Shown here: positions 1 to 8,086 of the stretch, piece by piece
Layout of the letters: each line of letters opens with the position of its first letter
Numbering within the stretch: the first letter of the stretch is position 1
Assembly (NCBI RefSeq): GCF_001006305.1
Contig: NZ_LBHJ01000003.1
Span: 434,001-498,000, forward strand
Source of the DNA: Silvibacterium bohemicum
GTDB lineage: Bacteria; Acidobacteriota; Terriglobia; Terriglobales; Acidobacteriaceae
Length of the DNA stretch: 64,000 nt
Direction: 5' to 3'
Notes under the pieces: generated by a model
What the model was told of the DNA's origin: nothing
Databases searched by the model: none
Seen by the model: only the letters and a program-made list of their open reading frames with translations
Made by a program: the position numbers and the translations under genes

Positions 1-1424
1 TGATCGACATCGTGCTGGTATTGGCCGACACCGATGGATTTAGGATCGACCTTGACCAGCTCGGAGAGCGGGTCCTGCAGACGGCGAGCGATGGAGATGG
101 CTCCGCGAACGGTGAGGTCGAGATCGGGGAACTCCTGCCGCGCGATATCCGAAGCCGAGTAGACGCTCGCGCCCGATTCGCTGACGGTCACGGAAAAGAT
201 GTCCTGAATATTTTTTTCGCGCAGGAAGTCGCGAACGAAGGCATCCGTTTCGCGCGATGCGGTTCCGTTGCCGATGGCAATGGCGCGGATGCTGTGTTGT
301 TGAAGTAAAGCTTCAACCTTTTTCGCCGCTTCAGCGGTTCCATGCTTCGAGGTGTGCAGATAAATCACGTCGTGAGCCAGGAGCTTGCCGGTTTCATCGA
401 CGACCGCGATCTTGCATCCGGTGCGCAGGCCGGGATCGATGCCCAGGACCGCGATGGGGCCTGCGGGTGCGGCCAGCAGGAGGTTATAGAGATTGTCGCG
501 AAAGACCTGGATCGCTTCCGTATCCGATCGTTTTTTGAGTTCGAAGCGAACCTCGCCTTGAATGGATGAATTCAACAGGCGCTGCCAGGAATCTGCGATG
601 GCCAGCTCGAGCTGGGGTGTCCAATCGCCCTGCGCGCGCAGGATATGCCGGCGTATCACGCCAAGAGGCCGCTCGGCTTCTAGCTCGAGGAGGAAGTAGA
701 GTATGTTTTCGCTTTCGCCGCGCCGGATGGCCAGCATGCGATGGGAGGGAATCGACTTCACCGGCTCCCGGTACTCGTAATACATCTTGAATTTTTCCTG
801 CTCATCGACCGCGTCCATAACCTTACGGCTGATGACGACGCCCTCGTCGAACGTAAGCTGGCGCAGCGCTTTGCGCAGGTCGGCGTCTTCGCTGATCCGC
901 TCGGCAACGATGTGCCGCGCGCCTTCGAGCGCCTCTTCCACGGTGGCGACTCCCAGTTCGGCATTCACGAAGCTGGCAGCGAAAGTCTCCAGGGGCTCGG
1001 AAGCGGTCTGCTGAGACCAAAGGTAATCCGCCAAAGGTTCGAGCCCTTTTTCTCGCGCGATGGTCGCCTTGGTGCGCCGCTTGGGACGATATGGCAGGTA
1101 GAGGTCTTCCAGCTCACTCTTGTCGAGGGCCGCTTCAATGCGCGCTTTCAGCTCATTGGTCAGCTTGCCCTGCTCGGTAATCGAGGACAGGATGGTGGCG
1201 CGGCGATCTTCCAGCTCGCGGAAGTAGCCCAGCTTTTCCTCGATGTCGCGAATCTGGACCTCGTCCAGATTGCCGGTCACTTCCTTGCGGTAGCGCGCGA
1301 TGAACGGGACAGTCCCGCCGTCATCGAGCAGCTCGATTACGGCGACCAGGCCGCGCATGGGAAGGTTAAGAGTCTGGGCAATATGAAGAAGAATTTCAGG
1401 AGGGAGAGATTTTAAGTCGGCCAT
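1..1424 (-). CDS. tex: Tex-family RNA-binding transcription accessory protein (partial, C-terminus beyond window)
   Basis: This reading frame stays open from an ATG at 1424 down to base 1, giving 474 residues; the C-terminal part lies off the left edge. It begins MADLKSLPPEIL and contains the Tex hallmarks: PFIARYRKE near residue 40, the DLYLPYRPKRRTKA segment near 110, and the RNase-H-like (YqgF) core VLGIDPGLRTGCK near 330, followed by SESGASVYSAS. Family members are about 750-800 residues and end in an S1 RNA-binding domain, which would be encoded to the left. Tex is a cytoplasmic nucleic-acid-binding protein linked to transcription and stress tolerance. The visible part is intact. Only a weak ribosome site precedes the ATG. 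Confidence 0.95.
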   Translation of the reverse strand, partial: MADLKSLPPEILLHIAQTLNLPMRGLVAVIELLDDGGTVPFIARYRKEVTGNLDEVQIRDIEEKLGYFRELEDRRATILSSITEQGKLTNELKARIEAALDKSELEDLYLPYRPKRRTKATIAREKGLEPLADYLWSQQTASEPLETFAASFVNAELGVATVEEALEGARHIVAERISEDADLRKALRQLTFDEGVVISRKVMDAVDEQEKFKMYYEYREPVKSIPSHRMLAIRRGESENILYFLLELEAERPLGVIRRHILRAQGDWTPQLELAIADSWQRLLNSSIQGEVRFELKKRSDTEAIQVFRDNLYNLLLAAPAGPIAVLGIDPGLRTGCKIAVVDETGKLLAHDVIYLHTSKHGTAEAAKKVEALLQQHSIRAIAIGNGTASRETDAFVRDFLREKNIQDIFSVTVSESGASVYSASDIARQEFPDLDLTVRGAISIARRLQDPLSELVKVDPKSIGVGQYQHDVD

Positions 1425-1803
1425 GGATCTTTGTTTATGGTAACTGCGATCGATGAGGAAATCGGGGTCAAGGCGATAGCCGCAGGTTGATGAGGCCATC
1501 GCGAGGCTTTGACGGAGAGATCGGTTATGCAGTAAACCAAGGTGTGAGCTGCAGGGATGTGAACGGCAGGGTATGAGTGGCAGCGGAATTCCTGCAGACG
1601 GGTGAAGATAAGGCGCAACCGTGGACCACGGTTACGTATTTCGACCGCTCATCCTGTCGATGCCTGCGCCATTTTGAAATATTCCATCAAAACATGCCGC
1701 TGTCATTCCAGCCCCTCATGCGATATTGAGTCTTAAGTCGCCAACACACTTCCCCAACATTTTCTGCGAGACGCGATGGCCTCGCGTCCCTGGAGGTTAT
1801 TTC
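1425..1803. other. Intergenic region between divergent tex and XRE regulator
   Basis: About 380 bases separate the divergent starts. It must hold both promoters, but I cannot pick a convincing -35/-10 pair. The frame of the regulator is open upstream to a TTG at 1726, but that stretch reads like untranslated leader, with no conserved pattern. No RNA gene or repeat was seen. Confidence 0.4.
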
Positions 1804-2553
1804 GTGGACCGTATGGGAGCAAGACTTCGCGCGATTCGCACCGAGTGGGGGCTGTCCCTTCGGGAGGTCGAAGAGCAGAGCGGGCAACTCGCACAGGAAT
1901 GGGGCGACCAGGCGTACCAGATCTCTGCAAGCTGGCTGGCGCGGCTGGAGCGTGAAGACCATGAACTCACGGCGTCCAAGCTGTTTGTGCTGGCCGCGCT
2001 CTATAACCTCCCCCACGATGCCTTGCTCAAATTTTGCCATCCGCGCAATGGCGCCGTCTTAAGGAATAACCGCCTGAATGGGCCGAACACCACCCAGCTG
2101 CTGGGCGAAGGGCCTCTGGAAAACGCAGCCCGCTATCTGCTGCCGGACAGCTTTACCACCGATCCGACCCCCGAGGAGACGACGCTGCTTCCCCGGCCCG
2201 TGGGCGCAACGCAGAGCCCCTACCGGCGGGCGATCCTGGGGCGTCGCGATCGCACCCTCGATCCCATGATTCGAGCCGGCTCGATTCTGCAGGTCCATAC
2301 GCAGCAGCGCGCCATCGCCGCACGCCGGAGTTGGACGCACGAGTTCGATCGCCCTATCTACCTGCTTCTGACCCGCGATGGATACGTATGCGGCTGGTCG
2401 GAGCTCGATAAGGACTCCGTATGGCTCACACTGATTCCACACCCGCTGTCTCACGCCACCAGTCAACGCTGGCGATACAAGAAAGAGGTCGAGATCGTAG
2501 GCCGCGTCGTCGCTGTATCGATGCGCCTGGTTGAAGAGCCGCTCGGTCAGTGA
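1804..2553 (+). CDS. XRE-family helix-turn-helix regulator with LexA/CI-like C-terminal region
   Basis: The start is the GTG at 1804: GGAGG ends 8 bases before it, and the HTH begins directly (VDRMGARLRAIR). A TTG start at 1726 is possible but has no ribosome site. Residues about 5-75 form a lambda-repressor-type HTH (LSLREVEEQSG, ISASWLARLERE, KLFVLAALYNLP). The C-terminal part, about 130-245, resembles the S24/LexA dimerisation fold (DPMIRAGSILQV and a closing EIVGRVVAVSM). At the place where active S24 peptidases have the catalytic serine (D-S/A-M-x-P), this protein reads DPMIRAG, so self-cleavage is unlikely. It is probably a DNA-binding regulator; its target is unknown. Confidence 0.8.
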   Translation: MDRMGARLRAIRTEWGLSLREVEEQSGQLAQEWGDQAYQISASWLARLEREDHELTASKLFVLAALYNLPHDALLKFCHPRNGAVLRNNRLNGPNTTQLLGEGPLENAARYLLPDSFTTDPTPEETTLLPRPVGATQSPYRRAILGRRDRTLDPMIRAGSILQVHTQQRAIAARRSWTHEFDRPIYLLLTRDGYVCGWSELDKDSVWLTLIPHPLSHATSQRWRYKKEVEIVGRVVAVSMRLVEEPLGQ

Positions 2554-2602
2554 CAGAAGCCGACTTTCTGCAGCGAATCTGCCGAACTTCCCGCGGTATC
2601 TC

Positions 2603-3370
2603 TTACCGGAGCTTCTGCAGGCTGCGGCTTGCTTCCTGCTGTAATTCCGCCATCTGCGAGTGCATATCGCTCGTCACCCGTTGCAGAGCGGGCTCCTCTT
2701 GCCACAAGGACACGATCCAATAGCACACGCAGCACAGATAAACCGCCATACGAAGGTGGGATAAATGTACGTAAACCTGATTGTCGCGACCGATTCCAAA
2801 ATAGCCGTGTGCGGCCTCGATGATGACCTCGACCGTCGAATACACTCCCAGGCCTAAAGAAATCTTTACCGCCGGCGTCTTCCAGGGAAGGGCCGCTGCC
2901 ACGGAAAGAGCCAGCATGCCTACGAAGAGCTCGCTCAGGCAGACCGAGGAGAAGAAGTCTCCCTTGATCACCACCGTTTGCATCCAGAATCGCGTCGGCG
3001 GGCTGGCCAGCCAGGTAAGCCCGGCGGCTGTCACCAAACTCAGGCAGATCAGCCAGCCGAGATTTCCCCGCACATCGCGAGCCCACGTGCCGCGGGGGCG
3101 AAATATATGAGATGTCACCTCATAGACCACCCCCAGCTGCAATGCCGTGTCCAGTATTTCGAGCCACCAATATGCGAAGTAATATTGGCTCTTCGTTCCG
3201 AAATGAAGAATCACATACAGTGCGATCGTGCGGATAACATTGGCGCCGATTAATGCCGTGAATATGGGGTAAGTCCGGGCATATCTTTTTTGTAACAAGA
3301 CAAAGAGAAGTGCGATGTGGCCCGCAAGACCAGCCGCCCAGAACAGAAGGTCCAGTCCGTTCAGGTGCAT
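2603..3370 (-). CDS. Hypothetical seven-helix membrane protein
   Basis: 255 residues starting at an ATG preceded by GGAGGGTTTGG. Hydrophobic stretches at about 5-27, 35-56, 64-85, 102-122, 135-160, 168-190 and 205-225 predict seven transmembrane helices, followed by a short soluble tail rich in Q and E (HSQMAELQQEASRSL). No catalytic motif was recognised. The small secreted or membrane peptide gene at 3418-3624 lies 47 bases upstream on the same strand, so the two may be co-transcribed. Proteins of this layout recur as unannotated membrane proteins in Acidobacteriaceae (family knowledge, not tested here). Function unknown. Confidence 0.75.
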   Translation of the reverse strand: MHLNGLDLLFWAAGLAGHIALLFVLLQKRYARTYPIFTALIGANVIRTIALYVILHFGTKSQYYFAYWWLEILDTALQLGVVYEVTSHIFRPRGTWARDVRGNLGWLICLSLVTAAGLTWLASPPTRFWMQTVVIKGDFFSSVCLSELFVGMLALSVAAALPWKTPAVKISLGLGVYSTVEVIIEAAHGYFGIGRDNQVYVHLSHLRMAVYLCCVCYWIVSLWQEEPALQRVTSDMHSQMAELQQEASRSLQKLR

Positions 3371-3417
3371 CCAAACCCTCCGCCAGGCGGCCGCTTGGCG
3401 ATCCGCATAGGGACATT

Positions 3418-3624
3418 CTATGCGATAAGCAAAATGGAGAGAATGATCTCGACGGCGTGCGGCTCGGTCGGTTCAGGATCCGTTCCGGTTGGTCCCGAGG
3501 CGCTCACGACGGTGCCGGAACTCGGGGTGGCCTGAGACTGACTTGAGGATGCCATAGCGGCGGTTGAAAACAACGATAGAAGGCTTGCAGCAAGCATCAG
3601 ATTGCGGGCAATTTGTTTCGACAT
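3418..3624 (-). CDS. Small exported or membrane peptide, 68 aa
   Basis: The peptide begins MSKQIARN, then a signal-peptide-like hydrophobic core (LMLAASLLSLFSTAAMA), a Ser/Thr/Pro/Gly-rich linker, and a second hydrophobic end (IILSILLIA). AAAGGA lies about 8 bases before the ATG. The arrangement (positive N-terminus, hydrophobic core, AMA-type cleavage site) supports a real gene. The hydrophobic C-terminus could be a membrane anchor or a sorting tail. It sits just upstream of the seven-helix membrane protein gene and probably shares its transcript. No homologue is recognised. Confidence 0.55.
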   Translation of the reverse strand: MSKQIARNLMLAASLLSLFSTAAMASSSQSQATPSSGTVVSASGPTGTDPEPTEPHAVEIILSILLIA

Positions 3625-4244
3625 AGAGTTTATCCTTTGAGCGCAGAGTTGCGCTGAAAAGGAAACTACAAAACATCGATCAATTTTCTGTGCATCTCTT
3701 CAATGTCGTGGCGTAACCGGGCAGAAAGACAAGATAGACCGTGTGTTTTTCTTATTTCGCGGAGCAAAAGCGAAAGATATCGTCTCGGATTTATTGCCAC
3801 TCCATTCTAGGGGGAGTGTCGGATGCGACACGCGATTGCCGCAGAATGGCGGATATCTAAAAAGAGGCGAAAATAACTGCGGAGACGATAACCCGGCCGG
3901 CGATCTTATCGAAAACCTAAGTCGAGGCCCGCCATTTATTTTTTTGTGCGGAGCGAAGTTGATTCTCGCAAGGGCAAATATTTCCGGCCCCGCGAAGCCG
4001 TTTCATCAATGATTCACGGCTGCCAGCGGTGACTCTATTCCGGGACTAAAACCCGGTCGTTCGCGGCGTCGGAATGGCATGACTGAAGTCTTGCCCTGAT
4101 ACGAACCACTGGCAGGAGAAGCTCTCGACTAGGAGGCGTACGAGGCGGAGGTCGTCTCGCGTCGAATCATGATCAGCCGCACCTCTCACACAGAAATCGT
4201 GTGAGAGTGCCAGCAGCGCGTACCTTGCCGGAGGAATGGCGAGG
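3625..4244. other. Gene-poor intergenic region with stem-loops
   Basis: No convincing gene lies in these 620 bases; a short open frame at 3743-4012 (+) has no ribosome site and a random-looking product. The region contains a dispersed-repeat-like element (listed separately) and a 9-bp perfect hairpin, CTCTCACAC at 4183-4191 pairing with GTGTGAGAG at 4199-4207, just past the end of the convergent-side gene at 4245. The hairpin has no T-run, so it is a weak terminator candidate. Confidence 0.5.
4041..4115. repeat. Stem-loop-rich intergenic repeat element (probable dispersed repeat)
   Basis: The element contains GGGACTAAAACCC and GGCATGACTGAAGTCTTGCC, each nearly self-complementary, followed by CTGATACGAACCACTGGCAGG. 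From memory, 'gactaaagtc...gccctgatacaaa' elements are scattered through acidobacterial genomes. That it is a dispersed repeat is inference, because only one copy is in this window. Confidence 0.45.
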
Positions 4245-4802
4245 CTACATGACGGATTTTAGCTGAACGAGCAGGCCTGCGTTGCTGATTTCGTAAAGTG
4301 CGAAGACTCTTTGCGTCATCAGATAATACGCAGCAGTAGCCCGGGTGGCGTGGATGGGAAACCAGGTCGCCAGCTTGCCCCGGCGCTCTTCCCGGGCGAG
4401 TTTGGTAAGCGCGGTTTTGATTTCCTTCGCGTCCAGCCGAAGCTGCTCGGCTACTGCCGCAGCTTCGGGATTCCAGCGACGGACATAGTAGGCAAGTTCG
4501 ATGAGAACGTCCGCGTTTTGCCTCATCCTCTTGAGACCTTCGATGCCGCCGACGAAGTCCCAGATATCTCGCGACTCGAGGCGTCCGCTATCTTGCCGTG
4601 GGTCCAATTCCTGGCTGGTCGGAGTCAGAAAAGCAGAGGCCACTTCGTGGATACCGACCTTCCCCAGTGGGGTAAGGCGTGACAGCAACTGATCCCAGCT
4701 TGCTTCTTCCCGGCGGGCGTGGATCTTCCTCGCCCGCAACGCAACGCCTACCAATACGCCTAACAAAAGAAGTACGAGTATGGGGAATAGCATTGCGGGC
4801 AT
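4245..4802 (-). CDS. Hypothetical membrane-anchored protein
   Basis: The ATG at 4802 (MPAMLFPILVLLLLGV) is the likely start; an in-frame TTG at 4820 would add six residues. One N-terminal transmembrane helix, about residues 3-22, is followed by RARKIHARREE and a soluble, mostly helical domain of about 160 residues containing SWDQLLSRLTPLG, IWDFVGGIEGL and AYYVRRWNPEAA. It probably sits in the inner membrane with a cytoplasmic domain. No catalytic motif was seen, and no neighbour points to a pathway. The even charge pattern and absence of internal stops support a real gene. Confidence 0.65.
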   Translation of the reverse strand: MPAMLFPILVLLLLGVLVGVALRARKIHARREEASWDQLLSRLTPLGKVGIHEVASAFLTPTSQELDPRQDSGRLESRDIWDFVGGIEGLKRMRQNADVLIELAYYVRRWNPEAAAVAEQLRLDAKEIKTALTKLAREERRGKLATWFPIHATRATAAYYLMTQRVFALYEISNAGLLVQLKSVM

Positions 4803-5403
4803 GATAGGCTCTTTCGGCAAAGGTGCTTATCATCCTAGACTACTAAGCCACGTAAATCAAAAGATATTATCGGAACCTTCCCAAGTAGGATCCAAAACGA
4901 AGCTTCCATCGGCTAAGCTGGCGTACTTTGAAGGGCCGAGATCATTCCCGCGCCTTCACTCATGCAGATTAGTGCATGGCCGCTAAAGCGAGGCCTGCAA
5001 CTATGGGGTCATCGTGTAGTTCGCCGCATGGGGCTGATATCACACGGCGGGAGCGGCCTCACTCGACAAGTTCACCGCAAACGAGGGCCCAGGCGGCGCT
5101 CACCGTCAGATTTCACATAGCTGCACTTATTTGAGCTCCGTTACTTCCGATTAGGTCCCAGGCGCATTCGCTATCGAGGCGGGTACTATCGGACTCGACC
5201 GAAAGGGAAATGATATCTAGAAGGTAACTTCCCGCATCTGTGGCGAGGCAATCCTGGATTTTCGACTTAGTATCCGTGTTCCAGCCTGCTACAACTTTCG
5301 TCAGCTTACCGTCCAGGAAACTTTAGTTAGGTTCCTATTGATTTGTTGCAAAAGTACCTATGGCCTTTGGTAATCTTTGGCGGTGCTTATGAGGAGATAA
5401 AAA
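4803..5403. other. Gene-poor intergenic region
   Basis: About 600 bases with no gene that I can support on either strand. Base composition is lower in GC than the flanking genes. The right end carries the ribosome site (GAGGAGATAAAAA) of the small gene at 5404. No repeat or RNA structure was recognised. Confidence 0.4.
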
Positions 5404-5622
5404 ATGAAAATGTTAATTGCAGCAATTGACGAGGAGATATCGCGCTTGATGAAGGCTCGGGCTCTCTTAGCCGGCAGCAACGGTAGCTCAGGGATGCCAG
5501 GAAGGAAGCCTGTGACATTAACAGCAACGAGGGTGAAGAGGAACTTGAGCCCGGACGCGCGCAAACGTATTGCGGACGCGCAGCGGAGACGGTGGGCGGC
5601 GGTGAAGAAAGATTCCAGATAG
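5404..5622 (+). CDS. Small basic protein, 72 aa
   Basis: The ATG is preceded by GAGGAGATAAAAA, a strong ribosome site. The N-terminal third is helical (MKMLIAAIDEEISRLMKARALL), the middle is a Gly/Pro-rich linker, and the C-terminus is very basic: RNLSPDARKRIADAQRRRW. I recognise the pattern '(N-terminal helix)-linker-LSPEARKRIADAQRKRW' from many small uncharacterised bacterial proteins, where the basic tail resembles a nucleic-acid-binding helix. It stands alone between long non-coding stretches. Function unknown; nucleic-acid binding is inference. Confidence 0.65.
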   Translation: MKMLIAAIDEEISRLMKARALLAGSNGSSGMPGRKPVTLTATRVKRNLSPDARKRIADAQRRRWAAVKKDSR

Positions 5623-6339
5623 AAATTGTTTCTACCCGCGTCGCAGAGGTGTATTTCATACGCTGGAAATCCTCTCGAAGTGATCTGTGCGACCCGATGC
5701 CAAAGCGGGGCTTCCCCCTCACCCGAAATCCTCACTGCGCCTAAAATCTTTTAATCTAAGATCGCCGCCTGTCTTCAAAAGGGACTTTGTCGGAACGACT
5801 CGACAAAGGAGCTGAGATATATCTACTATCATCTCGAAGATTTCGCTCTGCCGGAACTCGCAATGCCTGACAGGGCAACCGCGGCTGCCGTTGATGTGAA
5901 ATTTCAAACTGCCATGACCGGGCATCTCGATTTGAGATATGACCGGGGGTTAAGGCGAGATGTATTTTTGGACAGGTTGTCGATGATTGTTTATTTGTGG
6001 CTATCTGCAGTTAGAATCTGCCTTATTAAAGCAACGGTATCAGCGATTTCGCCGGCGATATCCTCCATTGACGCCGGTTTCATGCTGACGCATGAAGCAA
6101 TGAATTACATATGAGACAGCGTGTATTTATTCGGGCCTACCTATCTTGCCGTTATCCACGAACCAATCGCCATTTCTTCTGCCTGATCCGATCCGGTTAA
6201 TACGTAAGAACGATGCGAATTCCTTTGCCAATCTGAAGATTTTGCTTCAGTATTGTGCGTTGGTGTCTTGGATTTCTCCGTCGTTCGAAAGCATTGTTCT
6301 TTTGTCACGATGGGCACCTGTTGTTGGGAACGGATACGA
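5623..6339. other. Gene-poor intergenic region upstream of sigma factor
   Basis: About 720 bases without a supportable gene; short open frames at 5863-6114 and 6146-6343 lack ribosome sites and family features. A direct repeat ATGACCGGG flanks a small palindrome (ATCTC-GATTT-GAGAT) near 5912-5948, which could be a regulatory site. The promoter of the sigma-factor gene should lie in the right part. Confidence 0.4.
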
Positions 6340-6969
6340 ATGAGCTATCAGATACTCACTGCGGCTGAACTGGTTGAGCAGTGCTGCAACAATGATTCGC
6401 GGGCCTGGGAAGAATTCATACGGCGCTTTCAGCGGCCGATTGCCTTGATGATCGTTCGAGTCATGCGGCGCTGGGGAATGTACTCGCCGACGGTCATCGA
6501 CGACCTGTTACAGGAAACTTACTTCCTGCTCTGCGCCAACGAATACACCCTTCTTCGCGGACTCTTGAAGAAACGACCCGATTCGGTGGAATTTATGCTG
6601 CGCGTAATCGCAGCAAACGTGACCCACGACTATCTGCGGGCGAAGACTGCCAAAAAACGAGGCAGAGATTACCAGCAGATAGACGACCCTGATCATTTCC
6701 TGATGGAAAACGCCTTGGTCGAGGATGGGGCGACCAGAATTGAGGCGGAGATTCAGCTGGATCAGATTGACCGCTTGCTGCAGGCCCCGCCAAACTCGGC
6801 GACCGTCCATCGCGATCGAGCTATTTTCTGGATGTATTTTCAGTCCGGGATGACCGCTCAGGCCATTTCCGAGATCCCTTCGATTCGTCTCAGCGCAAAG
6901 GGCGTCGAGAGCTCGATCCATCGAACCCTCGAATATATCCGGGGATGTTTCAAAATCAAGCGGCGCTGA
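6340..6969 (+). CDS. RNA polymerase sigma-70 family (ECF-like) sigma factor
   Basis: 209 residues from the ATG at 6340 (MSYQILTAAELVEQC); the frame is open further upstream but reads as leader. Sigma region 2 is at about 15-95 (AWEEFIRRFQRP, IDDLLQETYFLL, DYLRAKTAKKRG). A linker follows, then a region-4-like C-terminus (RAIFWMYFQSGMTAQAISEIPSIRLSAKGVESSIHRTLEYIR) where the HTH is expected. Such ECF-type factors redirect RNA polymerase to specific promoters. No anti-sigma factor gene is adjacent, so its signal and regulon cannot be read from context. Confidence 0.85.
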   Translation: MSYQILTAAELVEQCCNNDSRAWEEFIRRFQRPIALMIVRVMRRWGMYSPTVIDDLLQETYFLLCANEYTLLRGLLKKRPDSVEFMLRVIAANVTHDYLRAKTAKKRGRDYQQIDDPDHFLMENALVEDGATRIEAEIQLDQIDRLLQAPPNSATVHRDRAIFWMYFQSGMTAQAISEIPSIRLSAKGVESSIHRTLEYIRGCFKIKRR

Positions 6970-7002
6970 AACGGGCGGGTCTTTGGGGAAGAGAAAGGCA
7001 TT

Positions 7003-7105
7003 CACCGCGGAGGACGCGGAGAGCACGGAAGTTTTTGCGAGTGAGCTCCGCGTCTGTGGGAGATATCTGGTGAATATCTCTGACTCCTCTGTGCTCTCCG
7101 TGGTG
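7003..7105. repeat. Imperfect inverted repeat of CGGAG-type units
   Basis: The left arm (7003-7029) begins CACCGCGGAGGACGCGGAG. The right arm (7081-7105) read on the other strand begins CACCACGGAGAGCACAGAG, so the arms face each other around about 50 bases. Such 'accgcggag...cagagg' elements are frequent in intergenic DNA of acidobacteria and some other soil bacteria (general knowledge). It lies between the sigma factor and the GntR gene and could form a long hairpin in RNA. Confidence 0.55.
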
Positions 7106-7225
7106 TGCGTGTTTTGGGGTGAATTCATCGCCAAGACGCTAGGTATGCCAAGCGGTGCGCGTCGTTTCCGCGAGCGGCTTTCGGGCAAGAAAACTCAGAA
7201 GGGAAGACCCTATTCAAGGTCTCTT

Positions 7226-7957
7226 TCAATCCGCCGCGGTAGATGCCAGTCCATCGATCTCACGGGATGAGCCGTGACTGGCGCCGTTTTCGTCGACCGC
7301 TTCGTCTTTCTGCGTAACGAACTCGATCAGGCGCTCTCGAACCAGGGCAATGTGCATCCGCATGTGGGATTGAGCGGCGGCGCGATCGTTTTTTTGAAAG
7401 GCTTCCAGAATCTTAAGGTGAGCTTGCACCGCGGTCGAAGAAGAGAGGCTGTAGCTCTTGCAGCGGCATAGCCATATCTGGTTATGTATGTTGCTGAGCA
7501 CGCGGCAGAGCTCGGCGTTGCCGCTGGCTTTGGCGATCGTCTGGTGGAAGTGAGTGTCCTCTTCGATGTGGCCGATCCTGTTCTTAGCCTTCACCAGTGA
7601 TCTTGTATGCTCAATGCTCGTGTGGAGCTCGGCGATCAGTTGTGGAGTCAGATCGGCGACTCCCACGGCGTACGCCTCCAGCTCTTCGCGGAGACCATAG
7701 AGGTCTTTGATCTCCTTGGCTGAAAAGCGGCGGAGAAACGCACCGCGCCGGGGCTCGATGCGAATGAGTCCCTCGGCCTGCAGGCTGTTCAGCGCTTCGC
7801 GAACCGGGGATTTGCTGATTCCCAGCCGGTTCGAGAGAAATTCCTCGGTCAGCCGTGCGTCTTCATCCAGATCGCCTTCCATAATGTAGCGCTTGATGCT
7901 GTCATAGGCGAGCGCCGTGAGGTTCTGGGGAAGGCTTAGCTTTTTAATCGCGGACAT
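7226..7957 (-). CDS. GntR-family transcriptional regulator, FadR/FCD subfamily
   Basis: The start is the ATG at 7957; an in-frame TTG lies one codon upstream. Residues about 10-75 form the winged HTH (LTEEFLSNRLGISKSPVREALNSLQ, then EGLIRIEPRRGAFLR). Residues about 85-215 form the all-helical FCD ligand domain, with the metal/ligand signature EEDTHFHQTIAKASGN and the helix following NIHNQIW. FCD regulators typically bind organic or amino acids and release operator DNA. The gene follows an M14 peptidase and a PLP enzyme on the same strand. A near-palindrome just upstream (7989-8001) recurs twice near the M14/TonB-receptor divergence, suggesting self-regulation and control of that locus. Confidence 0.9.
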   Translation of the reverse strand: MSAIKKLSLPQNLTALAYDSIKRYIMEGDLDEDARLTEEFLSNRLGISKSPVREALNSLQAEGLIRIEPRRGAFLRRFSAKEIKDLYGLREELEAYAVGVADLTPQLIAELHTSIEHTRSLVKAKNRIGHIEEDTHFHQTIAKASGNAELCRVLSNIHNQIWLCRCKSYSLSSSTAVQAHLKILEAFQKNDRAAAQSHMRMHIALVRERLIEFVTQKDEAVDENGASHGSSREIDGLASTAAD

Positions 7958-7988
7958 CAATAGTCACCGGAGCCACTGTAACATTTCG

Positions 7989-8001
7989 AATATCGGATAT
8001 C
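7989..8001. promoter_or_regulatory. Candidate GntR operator, site 1 (AATAT-CGG-ATATC)
   Basis: A 13-base near-palindrome ends about 30 bases upstream of the GntR start. On the minus strand it reads TGTCTGATATCCGATATT. The stretch TGTCTGATAT-N2-GATAT matches the site at 12635 exactly in its fixed bases. The position is typical of autoregulation. The motif is seen directly; assigning it to this regulator is inference. Confidence 0.5.
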
Positions 8002-8086
8002 AGACACAATAATTCGCCGCTTGAGGAGAATGGCTCGCAGGTTCAATAGATTCTGCGAGCCATTCTCAACGTAAGGTCGCACATTT

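Noticed and set aside
741-1415. Long plus-strand open frame opposite tex
   Set aside because: It is antisense to a clear Tex coding frame with motif matches; the plus product has no family features.
2547-3086. 179-residue minus frame overlapping the 7-helix membrane gene
   Set aside because: It overlaps the frame that has a strong ribosome site and regular transmembrane pattern; its own product is low-complexity and charged.
3743-4012. 89-residue open frame
   Set aside because: No ribosome site, no conserved pattern, and it lies in a repeat-rich non-coding stretch.
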